A stretch of 64,000 nt of DNA, taken from assembly GCF_002954265.1 (NCBI RefSeq), contig NZ_PPSL01000003.1, forward strand, positions 496,001 through 560,000, in the 5' to 3' direction. Positions 41,411 to 50,807 of this stretch are shown piece after piece (position 1 is the first letter of the stretch; each line of letters starts with the position of its first letter). The notes beneath the pieces were generated by a model. That model was not told the DNA's origin, made no database searches, and worked only from the letters and a program-made list of their open reading frames with translations. Origin of the DNA: Flavipsychrobacter stenotrophus (lineage in GTDB: Bacteria; Bacteroidota; Bacteroidia; Chitinophagales; Chitinophagaceae). The translations under genes were made by a program, and so were the position numbers.

Positions 41411-42019
41411 ATGACCGCTACACTTAGTCCCGACATTATCACTGCCATCGCGCAGAAACTCTCTAACCAGATCCTTGCTTTTCAGTCAGCCATAGAGACC
41501 CGCCCTGAAGGCCAGCAATTCCCTACGCCACAGGAAGCTAACCAGCAACACAAACTGATCACCTGCCTGCTACGGCTTATTAAACAGCCTATAAAAGCCC
41601 GTAAAGAACACCTTCACCAGCCGGGAGATGTGGAAGCACTAGCCTCATGGGCCAAAGCCCCTGAAAAAATATTGACGTCTCCGGAAGGAACTGAAAGTGA
41701 TTCATTACAAACTACCAGACAACAGGTTCAGAAAAATACCTGCACAGCCGTTACTCAGCGCGATTTTGAGCAATACGGACATCAATTAGGCAAGGGTATT
41801 TTTGCAAATCTCACGGACAAAACAACCATCAAATTCAATGGCCGATATGTCAACGCCCGTTGGTTGGAATACAACCTCTATCAATATTGCCTGCCCTTAG
41901 AACAACGCTATTTTATAGAAGATGCCCGTGATGTCATTGCTTATGTTGCCGCCTCAGATATGCGCGAAAAAGTAAAAGAATTTTTTGTACTTAAGGCAGC
42001 CCGGAATATTGCAGCTTAG
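41411..42019 (+). CDS. Hypothetical cytosolic protein
   Basis: A 202-aa soluble protein with no signal or TM. It begins with helical segments (IAQKLSNQILAFQSAIETRP), has a Pro/Gln-rich stretch, and ends with a compact domain (TIKFNGRYVNARWLEYNLYQ, REKVKEFFVLKAARNIA). No family recognised. Its C-rich codon choice (e.g. many CGC, GCC) differs a little from neighbours. It stands alone between repeats, so it could be acquired; this is only impression. Confidence 0.6.
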   Translation: MTATLSPDIITAIAQKLSNQILAFQSAIETRPEGQQFPTPQEANQQHKLITCLLRLIKQPIKARKEHLHQPGDVEALASWAKAPEKILTSPEGTESDSLQTTRQQVQKNTCTAVTQRDFEQYGHQLGKGIFANLTDKTTIKFNGRYVNARWLEYNLYQYCLPLEQRYFIEDARDVIAYVAASDMREKVKEFFVLKAARNIAA

Positions 42020-42106
42020 GCAGATCTCCGGATTAAACGAGGGCGGAACCAGAAAGTTCATCGGTTTTATCCTTCCTGCTCAATGTGAAAAGCGGCGTAC
42101 ATAGAG

Positions 42107-42144
42107 GACGCAATGTCATCCTGAGGTTGTCGAAGGATTGCGTC
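42107..42144. repeat. Dispersed extragenic palindrome (TGTCAT-TGAGGTT family)
   Basis: GACGCAAT (42107-42114) pairs with the ATTGCGTC end at 42137-42144; between them lies TGTCATCCTGAGGTTGTCGA, sharing its core with the repeat at 10853-10900. This form is widespread in bacterial intergenic DNA by general knowledge. A second, smaller GTCTCC/GGAGAC dyad follows at 42142-42168. The 42020-42270 gap has nothing else. Confidence 0.6.
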
Positions 42145-42270
42145 TCCAGAGAAGTTGTTTTCGGAGACAAAGCCATACTGGTCCTTTATTTGCAAAAATA
42201 AAACGCGCCTGCTGTCAGTGCTTCGACCCCTCATTTTTGGATAGGGCAGGGCGCGGCGCTGCAGAATTGC

Positions 42271-42780
42271 TCATTTCATCAACCTTATCACCTTCACAAA
42301 CCTGTTCATATACCTATCGTTAATGCGGGTGATAATAACAGATTGCTCAATACCTGATGACGAATGAATAAAACTGATACCCGATGTGTCGTTAGAAACG
42401 ATCAACCCTATATGCCCTACTGATCTTACTTTACTATTGGTACCGGTAAATAGTATAAGGTCACCAGGCTGTGTTTTTTCAAGTACTACCTCAGTGCCCA
42501 CATTGGTAAAATCAACCGATGATCGCGGCACCTCAATATTAAAGTGATGGAACACATAATTGATGAAACCTGAGCAGTCAAAACCTGTTGATGGCGCGGA
42601 ACATGCGTAGTTATAAGGCGTGCCTATTAATGTCTGTGCAAACGCCACAACCTTCTGCGGCAGGGTAGAGTCAACATGCTGCACTATAACTGTATCAGTA
42701 ATAGGGGCTGGTTTAACCGGCACCGGGCGTGGCTCACAAGACAATAACACTACTGCTAGTATGGAGAGATAATATCGCAT
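42271..42780 (-). CDS. NlpC/P60 (C40) cell-wall hydrolase lipoprotein
   Basis: A 169-aa lipoprotein (lipobox LLSC, Cys15). Its papain-like NlpC/P60 domain has Cys69 in GFDCSGFINY, His123 in SVGHIGLIV and His139 in FIHSSS as the catalytic triad. Members cut D-gamma-Glu to diamino acid bonds in peptidoglycan stems, so a role in envelope remodelling in the periplasm is expected. The frame opens at 42855; the ATG at 42780 starts the signal peptide. No SH3-type targeting domain. Confidence 0.85.
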   Translation of the reverse strand: MRYYLSILAVVLLSCEPRPVPVKPAPITDTVIVQHVDSTLPQKVVAFAQTLIGTPYNYACSAPSTGFDCSGFINYVFHHFNIEVPRSSVDFTNVGTEVVLEKTQPGDLILFTGTNSKVRSVGHIGLIVSNDTSGISFIHSSSGIEQSVIITRINDRYMNRFVKVIRLMK

Positions 42781-42878
42781 ACATAACACACTAGAAAAAT
42801 CAGTCCAGTAAAATGGCAATGTGTGGCAACTTTTAAAATAATAAAAAATGGACATTCGTTTCGCACTGTTCGTGCATC

Positions 42879-42953
42879 AACCACTCTCCTCCTTTTGAAG
42901 GAGGAGTACCCTGAGTTTCGGCTTTTTCAGCCGAAGCTCAGGGGGAGGTGGTT
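42879..42953. repeat. Y-shaped palindromic element
   Basis: Outer stem AACCAC/GTGGTT (42879-42884, 42948-42953) encloses two hairpins: CTCCTCCTT-TTG-AAGGAGGAG (42886-42906) and a 15-bp stem with one wobble (42909-42923, 42929-42943, loop TTTTC). The three-way junction and lack of T-run suggest a mobile or extragenic palindromic element, not a terminator. A run of nine C lies downstream at 43002-43010. Confidence 0.65.
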
Positions 42954-43021
42954 ACTGCATCTGGTGTATTTTAAAACTAGATAAGGTATAATGAAACCGA
43001 GCCCCCCCCCAACAACAAAAA

Positions 43022-43045
43022 ATCCACTCCTGTAAAGGAGTGGAT
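43022..43045 (-). terminator. Terminator of the OmpA-like gene
   Basis: ATCCACTCCT (43022-43031) pairs with AGGAGTGGAT (43036-43045) over 4 nt; on the minus strand TTTTTTGTTGTT follows, at the end of the OmpA-like gene. Confidence 0.75.
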
Positions 43046-43072
43046 CTTAAGGGGTATATTAAAAAGTTGTGC

Positions 43073-44890
43073 TTATTTTCTGCCTGGTGTAATGGTCATT
43101 ACAGCACGCCTGTTTTCCTGCTTGCCATCAGTTGTTTTATTGGTAGCAGCTGGTTCAGAACTTCCGTGTCCGATTGTTCTGATGCGTTTACCGTTAACAC
43201 CTCTTTTGGTCAGCTGTACTTTTACAGCGTTGGCTCTTCCAAGAGATAAATAAACATTTGCTGCCTCAGGACCTGTCGCATCAGCATGGCCATCAATGGT
43301 CAGGCTCATGTTTTTGTTCCTCTTTAGCTCTGTTGCAGTCTTTTCGATCAGCGGTGTTGATTCCTCAGGGAAGGTGGTCATGTTCACATCAAACAGTATT
43401 GGTGTAGACACATCAAGGTTGCCTTCCACAGGTTCTGTGTGAGTTTCCTTTACCGGTTCCACAGGGCATCCCTGGTTGCTGGCTGGGCCTGCAACTGTAG
43501 GACACTTGTCATCTTTGTCAATTACGCCATCACCATCGGTATCAGGGCAGCCATGATATAGCAATATTCCGGGTACATCAGGGCATTGGTCGTCTTTGTC
43601 TATGATGCCGTCACCATCTCTGTCGGGGCAGCCATTAAACGCTATCGGACCAGCCACCAGCGGACAAGCATCAAGCCTGTCTGGTATACCATCACCATCA
43701 GTATCAGGGCAACCGTGGAATTTAGCTATTCCCGGTATCAGCACACATGAATCCTCATTGTCAGGTATACCATCGCCATCTGTATCAGGACAGCCATTGA
43801 ATTTAGCCAGACCATATACATCAGGGCATTTATCCTTCTTATCGCTTATGCCATCATGATCTCTGTCTTGTTTACCCATGAAGAAACGTAAACCTACATT
43901 CACACCATAATTCTGGTTCTTACTTTCAGATACACTGTTGGTAACAGAGCTGTAGTTAGCCATGCCTGTGGTCAGCTTATAGTCAGCTTGAGCATCATTT
44001 TTAAATGGCTGATACATATAGTATACGCCCAGGTTCATAGCTACTTTATCAGAGAAGAAGTAGTTGATGGATGGTTGTAGCAATAGACCAATAGAGCCTG
44101 TTGTGTAAGATGAGTTTCCTTTGGAGGTGCCCGGCTTAATGCCACTGCCTACACTGTAACCCAGTGCACGCTTAGTGTCAAAGTACTGTTGCACATTACC
44201 ATTAGGATTGTTCCTTAAAAACTCAGCCCTGGTAATGAACCAGTCGTTTGATGAGGCTACAGCAGCATTGTCATAGACCGATGTCATTCCGCCTGTTTCA
44301 TTAGGCACAAATTTGTATATCGCTTCATAGTCAAATGATGCATGTGTGGTATACGCATGCATCATTTGCAGGTTGAAAAGCGCGCCCGCATCTGCCGTAA
44401 ATCCCCAATGCTTGGAGAATCTGTTCTTATACTTCAGCACCAATGGGATATTAATGTTGGTAGACTTGATAGACTCTCTAACATCATTGCCATTCACTAC
44501 CTGTCTGAAAACATTCCCTGCTGCGTCAGTCGCTCTGAATTCAGCATGATAATTGTCGAGAATAGCGTCGCCATATTGCTGCATGAACATAATGCCCGTT
44601 CCCAATCCGAAGTGTTTCTTTTTGCCAAAGAATACCCCAAGTTGGGCATCTGCACCCAGTGAATACCCGTTCTTATATTTCAGGTTGCCGGTATTCATGT
44701 TCAGTGCGCCGGGATAGTTGGTGCTGCTGCTTGTTGTTGTAAGATCCTGAGTAGCCATGCCACCCAACAGATTTACATCTATAACCCAGCGACCCATCGC
44801 ACTATCGCCGTGACTATGCACTGTATTGGTTTGTGCTATTGCTGACGTTGCGCTTGTGGCGGCTATCAGCAGAGATAATATTTTTTTCAT
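43073..44890 (-). CDS. OmpA-family outer-membrane protein with thrombospondin type 3 repeats
   Basis: A 605-aa outer-membrane protein. After a 19-residue signal (ends AIAQ), residues ~20-350 form a beta barrel with aromatic-rich strands; then five calcium-binding TSP3 units (D-x-D-x-D-G-I-x-D, ending CPD/CPL, ~355-485); and a C-terminal OmpA domain with DGHADATGPEAANVYLSLGR, RGVNGKRI and NRRAVMTI, which holds peptidoglycan non-covalently. It ties outer membrane to cell wall and is abundant in this phylum. Solitary, with its own terminator. Confidence 0.88.
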   Translation of the reverse strand: MKKILSLLIAATSATSAIAQTNTVHSHGDSAMGRWVIDVNLLGGMATQDLTTTSSSTNYPGALNMNTGNLKYKNGYSLGADAQLGVFFGKKKHFGLGTGIMFMQQYGDAILDNYHAEFRATDAAGNVFRQVVNGNDVRESIKSTNINIPLVLKYKNRFSKHWGFTADAGALFNLQMMHAYTTHASFDYEAIYKFVPNETGGMTSVYDNAAVASSNDWFITRAEFLRNNPNGNVQQYFDTKRALGYSVGSGIKPGTSKGNSSYTTGSIGLLLQPSINYFFSDKVAMNLGVYYMYQPFKNDAQADYKLTTGMANYSSVTNSVSESKNQNYGVNVGLRFFMGKQDRDHDGISDKKDKCPDVYGLAKFNGCPDTDGDGIPDNEDSCVLIPGIAKFHGCPDTDGDGIPDRLDACPLVAGPIAFNGCPDRDGDGIIDKDDQCPDVPGILLYHGCPDTDGDGVIDKDDKCPTVAGPASNQGCPVEPVKETHTEPVEGNLDVSTPILFDVNMTTFPEESTPLIEKTATELKRNKNMSLTIDGHADATGPEAANVYLSLGRANAVKVQLTKRGVNGKRIRTIGHGSSEPAATNKTTDGKQENRRAVMTITPGRK

Positions 44891-44933
44891 TTTTTGTTGT
44901 ATTAGTTGTTGTGTGTGATGAAGGTGATGAAGA

Positions 44934-44959
44934 CAGGTCTTACCATATTGTAAGACCTG
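44934..44959 (-). terminator. Hairpin between the two large envelope genes
   Basis: CAGGTCTTAC (44934-44943) pairs with GTAAGACCTG (44950-44959), loop CATATT. T-poor on both sides, so attenuation or transcript stability is as likely as termination. Confidence 0.5.
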
Positions 44960-44973
44960 CTTTATCAGTCCTA

Positions 44974-47900
44974 TTAGTTTTTCATGAATCTTGAACCGGC
45001 TACTTTAATACCATTTCTGTAACACACTACCATATATGATCCTACGGCAAGTGGTGCTACATCAATTGTAGCTTTGTTGTCATTGGCCAAAGCAGAAGTT
45101 ACTTTCTGGCCCAACATGTTCACTATGTCTATCTGTACCTGATCGTGAATTGTGGAAGAGATGACCACATTTATGAGATCATTAGCAGGGTTAGGATAAA
45201 CCGAGATTCCAACAACTTCATTATTTACATTCTGCACAGCAGTAGGTGCATTGTAATAGGTCTTCTGGTTACAACCATCACGTGATGTCATTATCCAGTA
45301 GAACTTGTTTGTATAATCAGGGGTAACACATACATAATCCTGATTGATTTCTCCTGTAAGGATAGTAGAATCAAGCGTTGTAGCGTCATCATAACCCCAC
45401 TGGTAAGATGCCTCATCACTTGGTGTACATACGAAGTGATTGTAGAAGTAAGAAACAGTAGGAACCGAAGCTACAGCTGTACCTACTGTCACCATTACTG
45501 TCGACTGGCTTGAACATGCAGTTCCTGCTATACCCGCTGTAAGCGTTACATAAGCATTACCCGGATGTATAAAGCTCACAATAGCATATTGACTGTTAGC
45601 ACCCTGTGCCCATACCTGTGCATTAGTTGCTGACCAGTTATACTCAGTGTTTAATTGCGGAGGCGTTGATGTACCGAAGTTCTGATACATTGTACCTGTG
45701 CATGCAGCTGATGGTGATTGTGTAGTGATCGCCGGTGCTGAAATAGATGGGAACAAAGTAATAGCAACATTCTGGGTAAACGAACATGTATTAGCTGTAG
45801 TAGTATAAGCATAGTTGACAACAACCGGTGCTGTAAGACTGCTGGTAAGCGTTTCGTTTATACCACCTATTCCTGAAGATGCACCACCCGTAACACCTGT
45901 TACCGGATTACGTGTCCATGTAAATGTAGAACCTGCGGTTAAGCCTACCGGAGCGTATGCAAAAGCAACACCGGTACATGCAGAGTCTGTAAGTACTGCC
46001 AGCTTAGGAGTAGGATGTACAACCACCGTTACGTTTTCTACTGACGTACAGCCATTAGCTGTAAGTGTGTAAGCGTAAGTAGCTGTTTTGTTTGTAGCAG
46101 TAACATTATACAGTTGTTCGTTGATAGCAGTTGCGCCTGAACCGGCACCATTTGCTATACCAAATACAACTGCTCTTGTCCATGCATACAATGTACCCGA
46201 TACTGTACTTGATGGCGTATAGCTAAACATTGCGCTATCGCATATTGCGGGTGGGGTTGTGCTGCTGGTAAGGGCTGGTAATGGATCAATGGTAACAATC
46301 TTGAAAGCTGTATCTGTGCCGCAAGTATTGGTGATCATATACATTATCGTATCTATACCTGCCGTTACACCGTTTACAACACCGCCAATAACGGTAGCGT
46401 TTGTATTCGTTCTGCCCCAGTTGCCGCCTGTTACAGTAGCTGTAAGCGTAATAGTCCCACCTTCACATACATTTGAAAGGCCTGATATAGTACCTGCATT
46501 AGGCTGTGGATTAACTGTAACGATCTTCGTTGCAGTATCTGCACCACAAGTATTAGTTACTGTATACCTTATTGTATCAATACCTGTTGTAACACCTGTT
46601 ACCACACCACCTGCTACTGTAGCATTGGCATTGGTTGCAGTCCATACACCACCTGTTGTAGCATCAGTTAATGCTATGGTAGTACCTGTACATACAGCTG
46701 AAGGGCCGGATATTGTGCCTGCGCTAGGTACAGTATTGACCGTGATCAATTTAGTAGCCGTGTCAGATCCACAAGTATTAGTAACTATATATCTTATTGT
46801 ATCAATGCCCGAAGTAACACCTGTTACCACACCACCTGTTACCGTAGCGTTTGTATTAGTCGCACTCCACACACCGCCTGCGGCAGCGTCTGTAAGCGTA
46901 ATAGCATTACCTACACAAACTGTAGAAGTACCAGATATAGTACCTGCATTTGGCTGTGGATTAACTGTAACGATCTTTGTTGCAGTATCTGCACCACATG
47001 TATTAGTAACTGTATACCTTATTGTATCAATACCTGTTGTTACACCTGTTACCACACCACCTGTTACAGTAGTATTACTATTAGTTGCACTCCATACACC
47101 ACCAGCGGCAGCGTCTGTAAGCGTAACAGCATCACCTACACAAACTGTAGAAGTACCAGATATAGTACCTGCATTAGGCTGCGGGTTAACTGTAACGATC
47201 TTAGTTGCAGTATCTGCACCACATGTGTTGGTTACTGTATACCTTATTGTATCAATACCCGAAGTAGCACCTGTTACCACACCACCTATTACAGTTGCGT
47301 TAGCATTCGTTGCACTCCATACACCACCGGCGGCAGCGTCTGTAAGGGTAATAACATTACCTACACAAACTGTTGAAGCACCTGATATAGCACCTGCATT
47401 AGGCTGTGGATTTACTGTAACGATTTTTGTTGCAGTATCTGCACCACATGTATTAGTAACTGTATACCTGATTGTATCAATACCTGAAGTAACACCTGTT
47501 ACCACACCCCCTATTACAGTAGCACGGGTATTAGTTGCACTCCATACACCACCGGCGGCAGCGTCTGTAAGGGTAATAACATTACCTACACAAACTGTTG
47601 AAGCACCTGATATAGCACCTGCATTAGGCTGTGGATTTACTGTAACGATTTTTGTTGCAGTATCTGCACCACATGTGTTGGTTACTGTATACCTTATTGT
47701 ATCAATACCCGAAGTAGCACCTGTTACCACACCACCTATTACAGTTGCGTTAGCATTCGTTGCACTCCATACACCACCGGCGGCAGCGTCTGTAAGAGTA
47801 ATAACATTACCCACACAAACTGTAGAAGCGCCAGATATAGTGCCTGCATTAGGCTGTGGATTAACTGTAACGATCTTAGTTGCAGTATCTGCGCCACATG

Positions 47901-50304
47901 TGTTGGTTACTGTATACCTGATTGTATCAATACCTGAAGTAACACCTGTTACCACACCACCTATTACAGCAGCATGTGTATTAGTTGCACTCCATACACC
48001 ACCAGCGGCAGCATCTGTCAATGTAATAACATTGCCTACACAAACTGTAGAAGCACCAGCTATAGCACCTGCATTAGGCTGCGGATTAACTGTAACGATC
48101 TTAGTTGCAGTATCTGCACCACATGTGTTGGTTACTGTATACCTTATTGTATCAATACCCGAAGTAGCACCTGTTACCACACCACCTATTACAGTTGCGT
48201 TAGCATTCGTTGCACTCCATACACCACCGGCGGCAGCGTCTGTAAGGGTAATAACATTACCTACACAAACTGTAGAAGCACCTGATATAGCACCTGCATT
48301 AGGCTGTGGATTAACTGTAACGATCTTAGTAGCAGTATCTGCACCACATGTGTTGGTTACTGTATATCTGATTGTATCAATTCCCGAAGTAACACCTGTT
48401 ACCACACCACCTATTACAGCCGCATGTGTGTTAGTTGCACTCCATACACCACCAACGGCAGCGTCTGTCAATGTAATAACATTGCCTACACAAACTGCAG
48501 AAGCACCTGATATAGCACCTGCATTAGGCTGGGGATTAACTGTAATGATCTTTGTTGCAGTATCTGCACCACATGTGTTGGTTACTGTATACCTTATAGT
48601 ATCAATACCCGAAGTAACACCTGTTACCACACCACCTATTACAGTAGCACGGGTATTCGTTGCACTCCATACACCACCGGCGGCAGCGTCTGTAAGAGTA
48701 ATAACATTACCTGCACAAACTGTAGAAGCACCCGATATAGTACCTGCATTTGGCTGGGCTGTAACGGTAACAATATGCATTGCTGTGTCTGAACCTGCGG
48801 TATTGGTAACTATATAGTTAATAGTATCTATGCCTGGTGTTACACCTGTAACCACACCATTTAGTACTGTAGCATGGCCATTAGTTGCACTCCATACACC
48901 GCCTGAAGCAGTATCGGTTAATGTGATTGATGATCCCACACATACATTTGAAGGTCCCGTTATCGTATCTGCATTTGGTAGTGATACAGAAAATACATCC
49001 ATTGCATCTATAGTTACAGCACCATTAGTTGTAAGCGCTCTGCCAAACAACGTAGTACCTGTTCTCAGGTGGATAGCGCCATTATTGGCAATTATATTGC
49101 CCTTAAATACCGAATTGTCATTGACGTCAACTGCACCATCTACCATCCAGTAAACGTTGCTTGATTTTGCGCCATTGATCAGTATCACATTTGAAAAAGT
49201 ACTTGTTGACAGGGCACCTGTGATCTTAATAACAAATACAGCATTACTGTTGCCTTCTGCATTAAGATATAGATTACCTGTAAATGTCGTTGCTGCGGCC
49301 ATAAGGTAAGTATGTGGTGTCAATACCAGGTCATTACCGAATTGTGCAGGATATAGTAGCTCTATATCAGTAGGTGTTACGTTTAAAAAATTATATACCG
49401 TGGTCAGATCAGCTGCGCATGCAGCGGTAGAAGCATCGGGAACGGGGTGAATCATCCCCGTTACGAACAATGGATTGAAACCTGTTGTAAGTCCGCTGTT
49501 AGTACCCACATCACCAATTACATGAGTGATACCTGTATTAGTAACCGGTCCGACACCGGAGAATATACCATAATTGGCAGTAGACAATAATGCAGGTGCC
49601 AATGGCCCTGTAAGAATTGCAGCTCCGCAACCCAATGGCATTGCAGCTTGTAAGCTGTTAAGAGTTATGGCGCCATTAAGTGCTAATGCGCGGCCTTCCA
49701 GTGTGTCAAGGGAATTAAGGTTAATTGCCGAATTGTGTGCGACAATAGTACCGATCATTGTTGTTCCGGCACCTAGATCTACCATGCCTTCCGTCTTCCA
49801 GAATACATTGCAGGCTACACCGCCATTGATGATCTTTACCTTAGCATTTGCAGATGAAGCAAAAGAGCCATCGATCTGGAATATGAATACTGCATTTGGG
49901 TTTCCCTGCGCATTCAATACCAAATTGCCATTAAGTGTAGCAGCACTTGGTATAGAGTAAACACCCGGTAGCAGTGTATCATTGTTACCTAATAATGAGG
50001 ACGGGAAAAACGTTGGAATGGCTGCAGCCAATTGATTATACGCGATAAGCAGGCTTGCGCCGGCTGCTCCACTCGCTACATCATTGTCGTGCATGACACC
50101 ATCTACATTACCGAAACCAGTACTGGAGCCACTGTTTGTGCCTACATTGCCGGTAAGGTGTGAAATGCCGGTGTTGGTGACCGCACCAACTGAGGAGTAA
50201 AGGACGAAGCCGGCTGCGGTGCCGAGGCTGGGGGCTTGTCCGAACATCTCCCCGGGAATCAGGAAGCATAAGACTGCCGTTAGTACATTTAGAAATCTAT
50301 TCAT
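44974..50304 (-). CDS. Giant secreted adhesin: two ice-binding-like domains, twelve Ig-like repeats, T9SS tail
   Basis: A 1776-aa exported protein (signal ends MFGQA, ~22 residues). Two ice-binding-like DUF3494 domains follow (~25-235 and ~236-440: YSSVGAVTNTGISHLTGNVG, GNLVLNAQGNPNAVFIFQID, and their second copies). Next come twelve 75-residue Ig-like units (~440-1340) with PNAGAISGASTVCVGN and TDAAAGGVWSATN, then ~250 residues of PKD-like domains and a type IX sorting tail (SVYPNPANDLINVVI). DUF3494 domains bind ice in several species; others may act in adhesion. The repeats make a long stalk. The antisense frame over the repeats is a by-product of their periodicity. Confidence 0.85.
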   Translation of the reverse strand: MNRFLNVLTAVLCFLIPGEMFGQAPSLGTAAGFVLYSSVGAVTNTGISHLTGNVGTNSGSSTGFGNVDGVMHDNDVASGAAGASLLIAYNQLAAAIPTFFPSSLLGNNDTLLPGVYSIPSAATLNGNLVLNAQGNPNAVFIFQIDGSFASSANAKVKIINGGVACNVFWKTEGMVDLGAGTTMIGTIVAHNSAINLNSLDTLEGRALALNGAITLNSLQAAMPLGCGAAILTGPLAPALLSTANYGIFSGVGPVTNTGITHVIGDVGTNSGLTTGFNPLFVTGMIHPVPDASTAACAADLTTVYNFLNVTPTDIELLYPAQFGNDLVLTPHTYLMAAATTFTGNLYLNAEGNSNAVFVIKITGALSTSTFSNVILINGAKSSNVYWMVDGAVDVNDNSVFKGNIIANNGAIHLRTGTTLFGRALTTNGAVTIDAMDVFSVSLPNADTITGPSNVCVGSSITLTDTASGGVWSATNGHATVLNGVVTGVTPGIDTINYIVTNTAGSDTAMHIVTVTAQPNAGTISGASTVCAGNVITLTDAAAGGVWSATNTRATVIGGVVTGVTSGIDTIRYTVTNTCGADTATKIITVNPQPNAGAISGASAVCVGNVITLTDAAVGGVWSATNTHAAVIGGVVTGVTSGIDTIRYTVTNTCGADTATKIVTVNPQPNAGAISGASTVCVGNVITLTDAAAGGVWSATNANATVIGGVVTGATSGIDTIRYTVTNTCGADTATKIVTVNPQPNAGAIAGASTVCVGNVITLTDAAAGGVWSATNTHAAVIGGVVTGVTSGIDTIRYTVTNTCGADTATKIVTVNPQPNAGTISGASTVCVGNVITLTDAAAGGVWSATNANATVIGGVVTGATSGIDTIRYTVTNTCGADTATKIVTVNPQPNAGAISGASTVCVGNVITLTDAAAGGVWSATNTRATVIGGVVTGVTSGIDTIRYTVTNTCGADTATKIVTVNPQPNAGAISGASTVCVGNVITLTDAAAGGVWSATNANATVIGGVVTGATSGIDTIRYTVTNTCGADTATKIVTVNPQPNAGTISGTSTVCVGDAVTLTDAAAGGVWSATNSNTTVTGGVVTGVTTGIDTIRYTVTNTCGADTATKIVTVNPQPNAGTISGTSTVCVGNAITLTDAAAGGVWSATNTNATVTGGVVTGVTSGIDTIRYIVTNTCGSDTATKLITVNTVPSAGTISGPSAVCTGTTIALTDATTGGVWTATNANATVAGGVVTGVTTGIDTIRYTVTNTCGADTATKIVTVNPQPNAGTISGLSNVCEGGTITLTATVTGGNWGRTNTNATVIGGVVNGVTAGIDTIMYMITNTCGTDTAFKIVTIDPLPALTSSTTPPAICDSAMFSYTPSSTVSGTLYAWTRAVVFGIANGAGSGATAINEQLYNVTATNKTATYAYTLTANGCTSVENVTVVVHPTPKLAVLTDSACTGVAFAYAPVGLTAGSTFTWTRNPVTGVTGGASSGIGGINETLTSSLTAPVVVNYAYTTTANTCSFTQNVAITLFPSISAPAITTQSPSAACTGTMYQNFGTSTPPQLNTEYNWSATNAQVWAQGANSQYAIVSFIHPGNAYVTLTAGIAGTACSSQSTVMVTVGTAVASVPTVSYFYNHFVCTPSDEASYQWGYDDATTLDSTILTGEINQDYVCVTPDYTNKFYWIMTSRDGCNQKTYYNAPTAVQNVNNEVVGISVYPNPANDLINVVISSTIHDQVQIDIVNMLGQKVTSALANDNKATIDVAPLAVGSYMVVCYRNGIKVAGSRFMKN
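46286..48985 (-). repeat. Coding tandem repeat, twelve units of 225 bp
   Basis: The DNA encoding the Ig-like stalk repeats at 225-bp spacing. Units 2-8 are nearly identical and alternate in sequence: THAAV or TRATV units with VTGVTSG are followed by ANATV units with VTGATSG, giving three copies of a 450-bp higher-order unit (units 3-8). The outer units (1, 9-12) are diverged. This pattern is what unequal crossing-over of dimers produces, and length variation between strains is to be expected. Confidence 0.85.
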
Positions 50305-50420
50305 TACAAATTATATTAGTGCGTAGTGGATTAATTCCCACAAGCAAGAATATAAATTGTAAACATCATGCCAACTTTGTATTTATTACGTTGTTATATA
50401 ATTATTTGATTCTCAGATAA

Positions 50421-50807
50421 TTAATTTACTATTGTTTGCAATTGCTCAATTGTGAGTGGTTTGCACATATAATCTCTCACATTGGGGTTATTCAGCGCTT
50501 TGTCTTTATCTCTTAGGTCGAGAGATGAACTGATCATATAAATAGCAATTTTGTCGCCTAGTTCGGGTGCAAGAATGTCGAAGTTGTCTAAAAACTGCCA
50601 ACCGTCCATCACCGGCATATTGATGTCCAGCAGAATCACAGCAGGTAATTCTTCAGGCGTATTAACTATGCTTTTAAGCTTTTCAGCGGCCAGCGCTCCG
50701 TTCTTATAAGGCTCAATAACAATTTCGGGATCAGCTTTTTTGATCGAGTGTTTTAGTATCAATTGATATGTTGAATCATCATCAACAACAAATATTTTCC
50801 TGGCCAT
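50421..50807 (-). CDS. Single-domain response regulator of the YfiR-TonB operon
   Basis: A 128-aa receiver: VVDDDSTY (7-14), Asp61 in VILLDINMPVMDGW, then MISSS and CKPLTI with the conserved Lys. No DNA-binding domain. It abuts the kinase gene with no gap (kinase stop 50808-50810), so it is the last gene of the four-gene operon 55429-50421 and the direct phosphate acceptor of that kinase. Confidence 0.9.
   Translation of the reverse strand: MARKIFVVDDDSTYQLILKHSIKKADPEIVIEPYKNGALAAEKLKSIVNTPEELPAVILLDINMPVMDGWQFLDNFDILAPELGDKIAIYMISSSLDLRDKDKALNNPNVRDYMCKPLTIEQLQTIVN

Noticed and set aside
43596-43859. Plus-strand frame opposite the thrombospondin type 3 repeats
   Set aside because: It is an antisense by-product of the D-x-D-x-D-G periodic codons of the OmpA-like gene.
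46259-48817. Long plus-strand open frame (852 codons) opposite the adhesin repeats
   Set aside because: It exists only because a 225-bp unit that lacks stops in this frame is repeated; the translation is low-complexity Val/Pro/Thr and the real gene on the minus strand has a signal peptide, domains and a T9SS tail.
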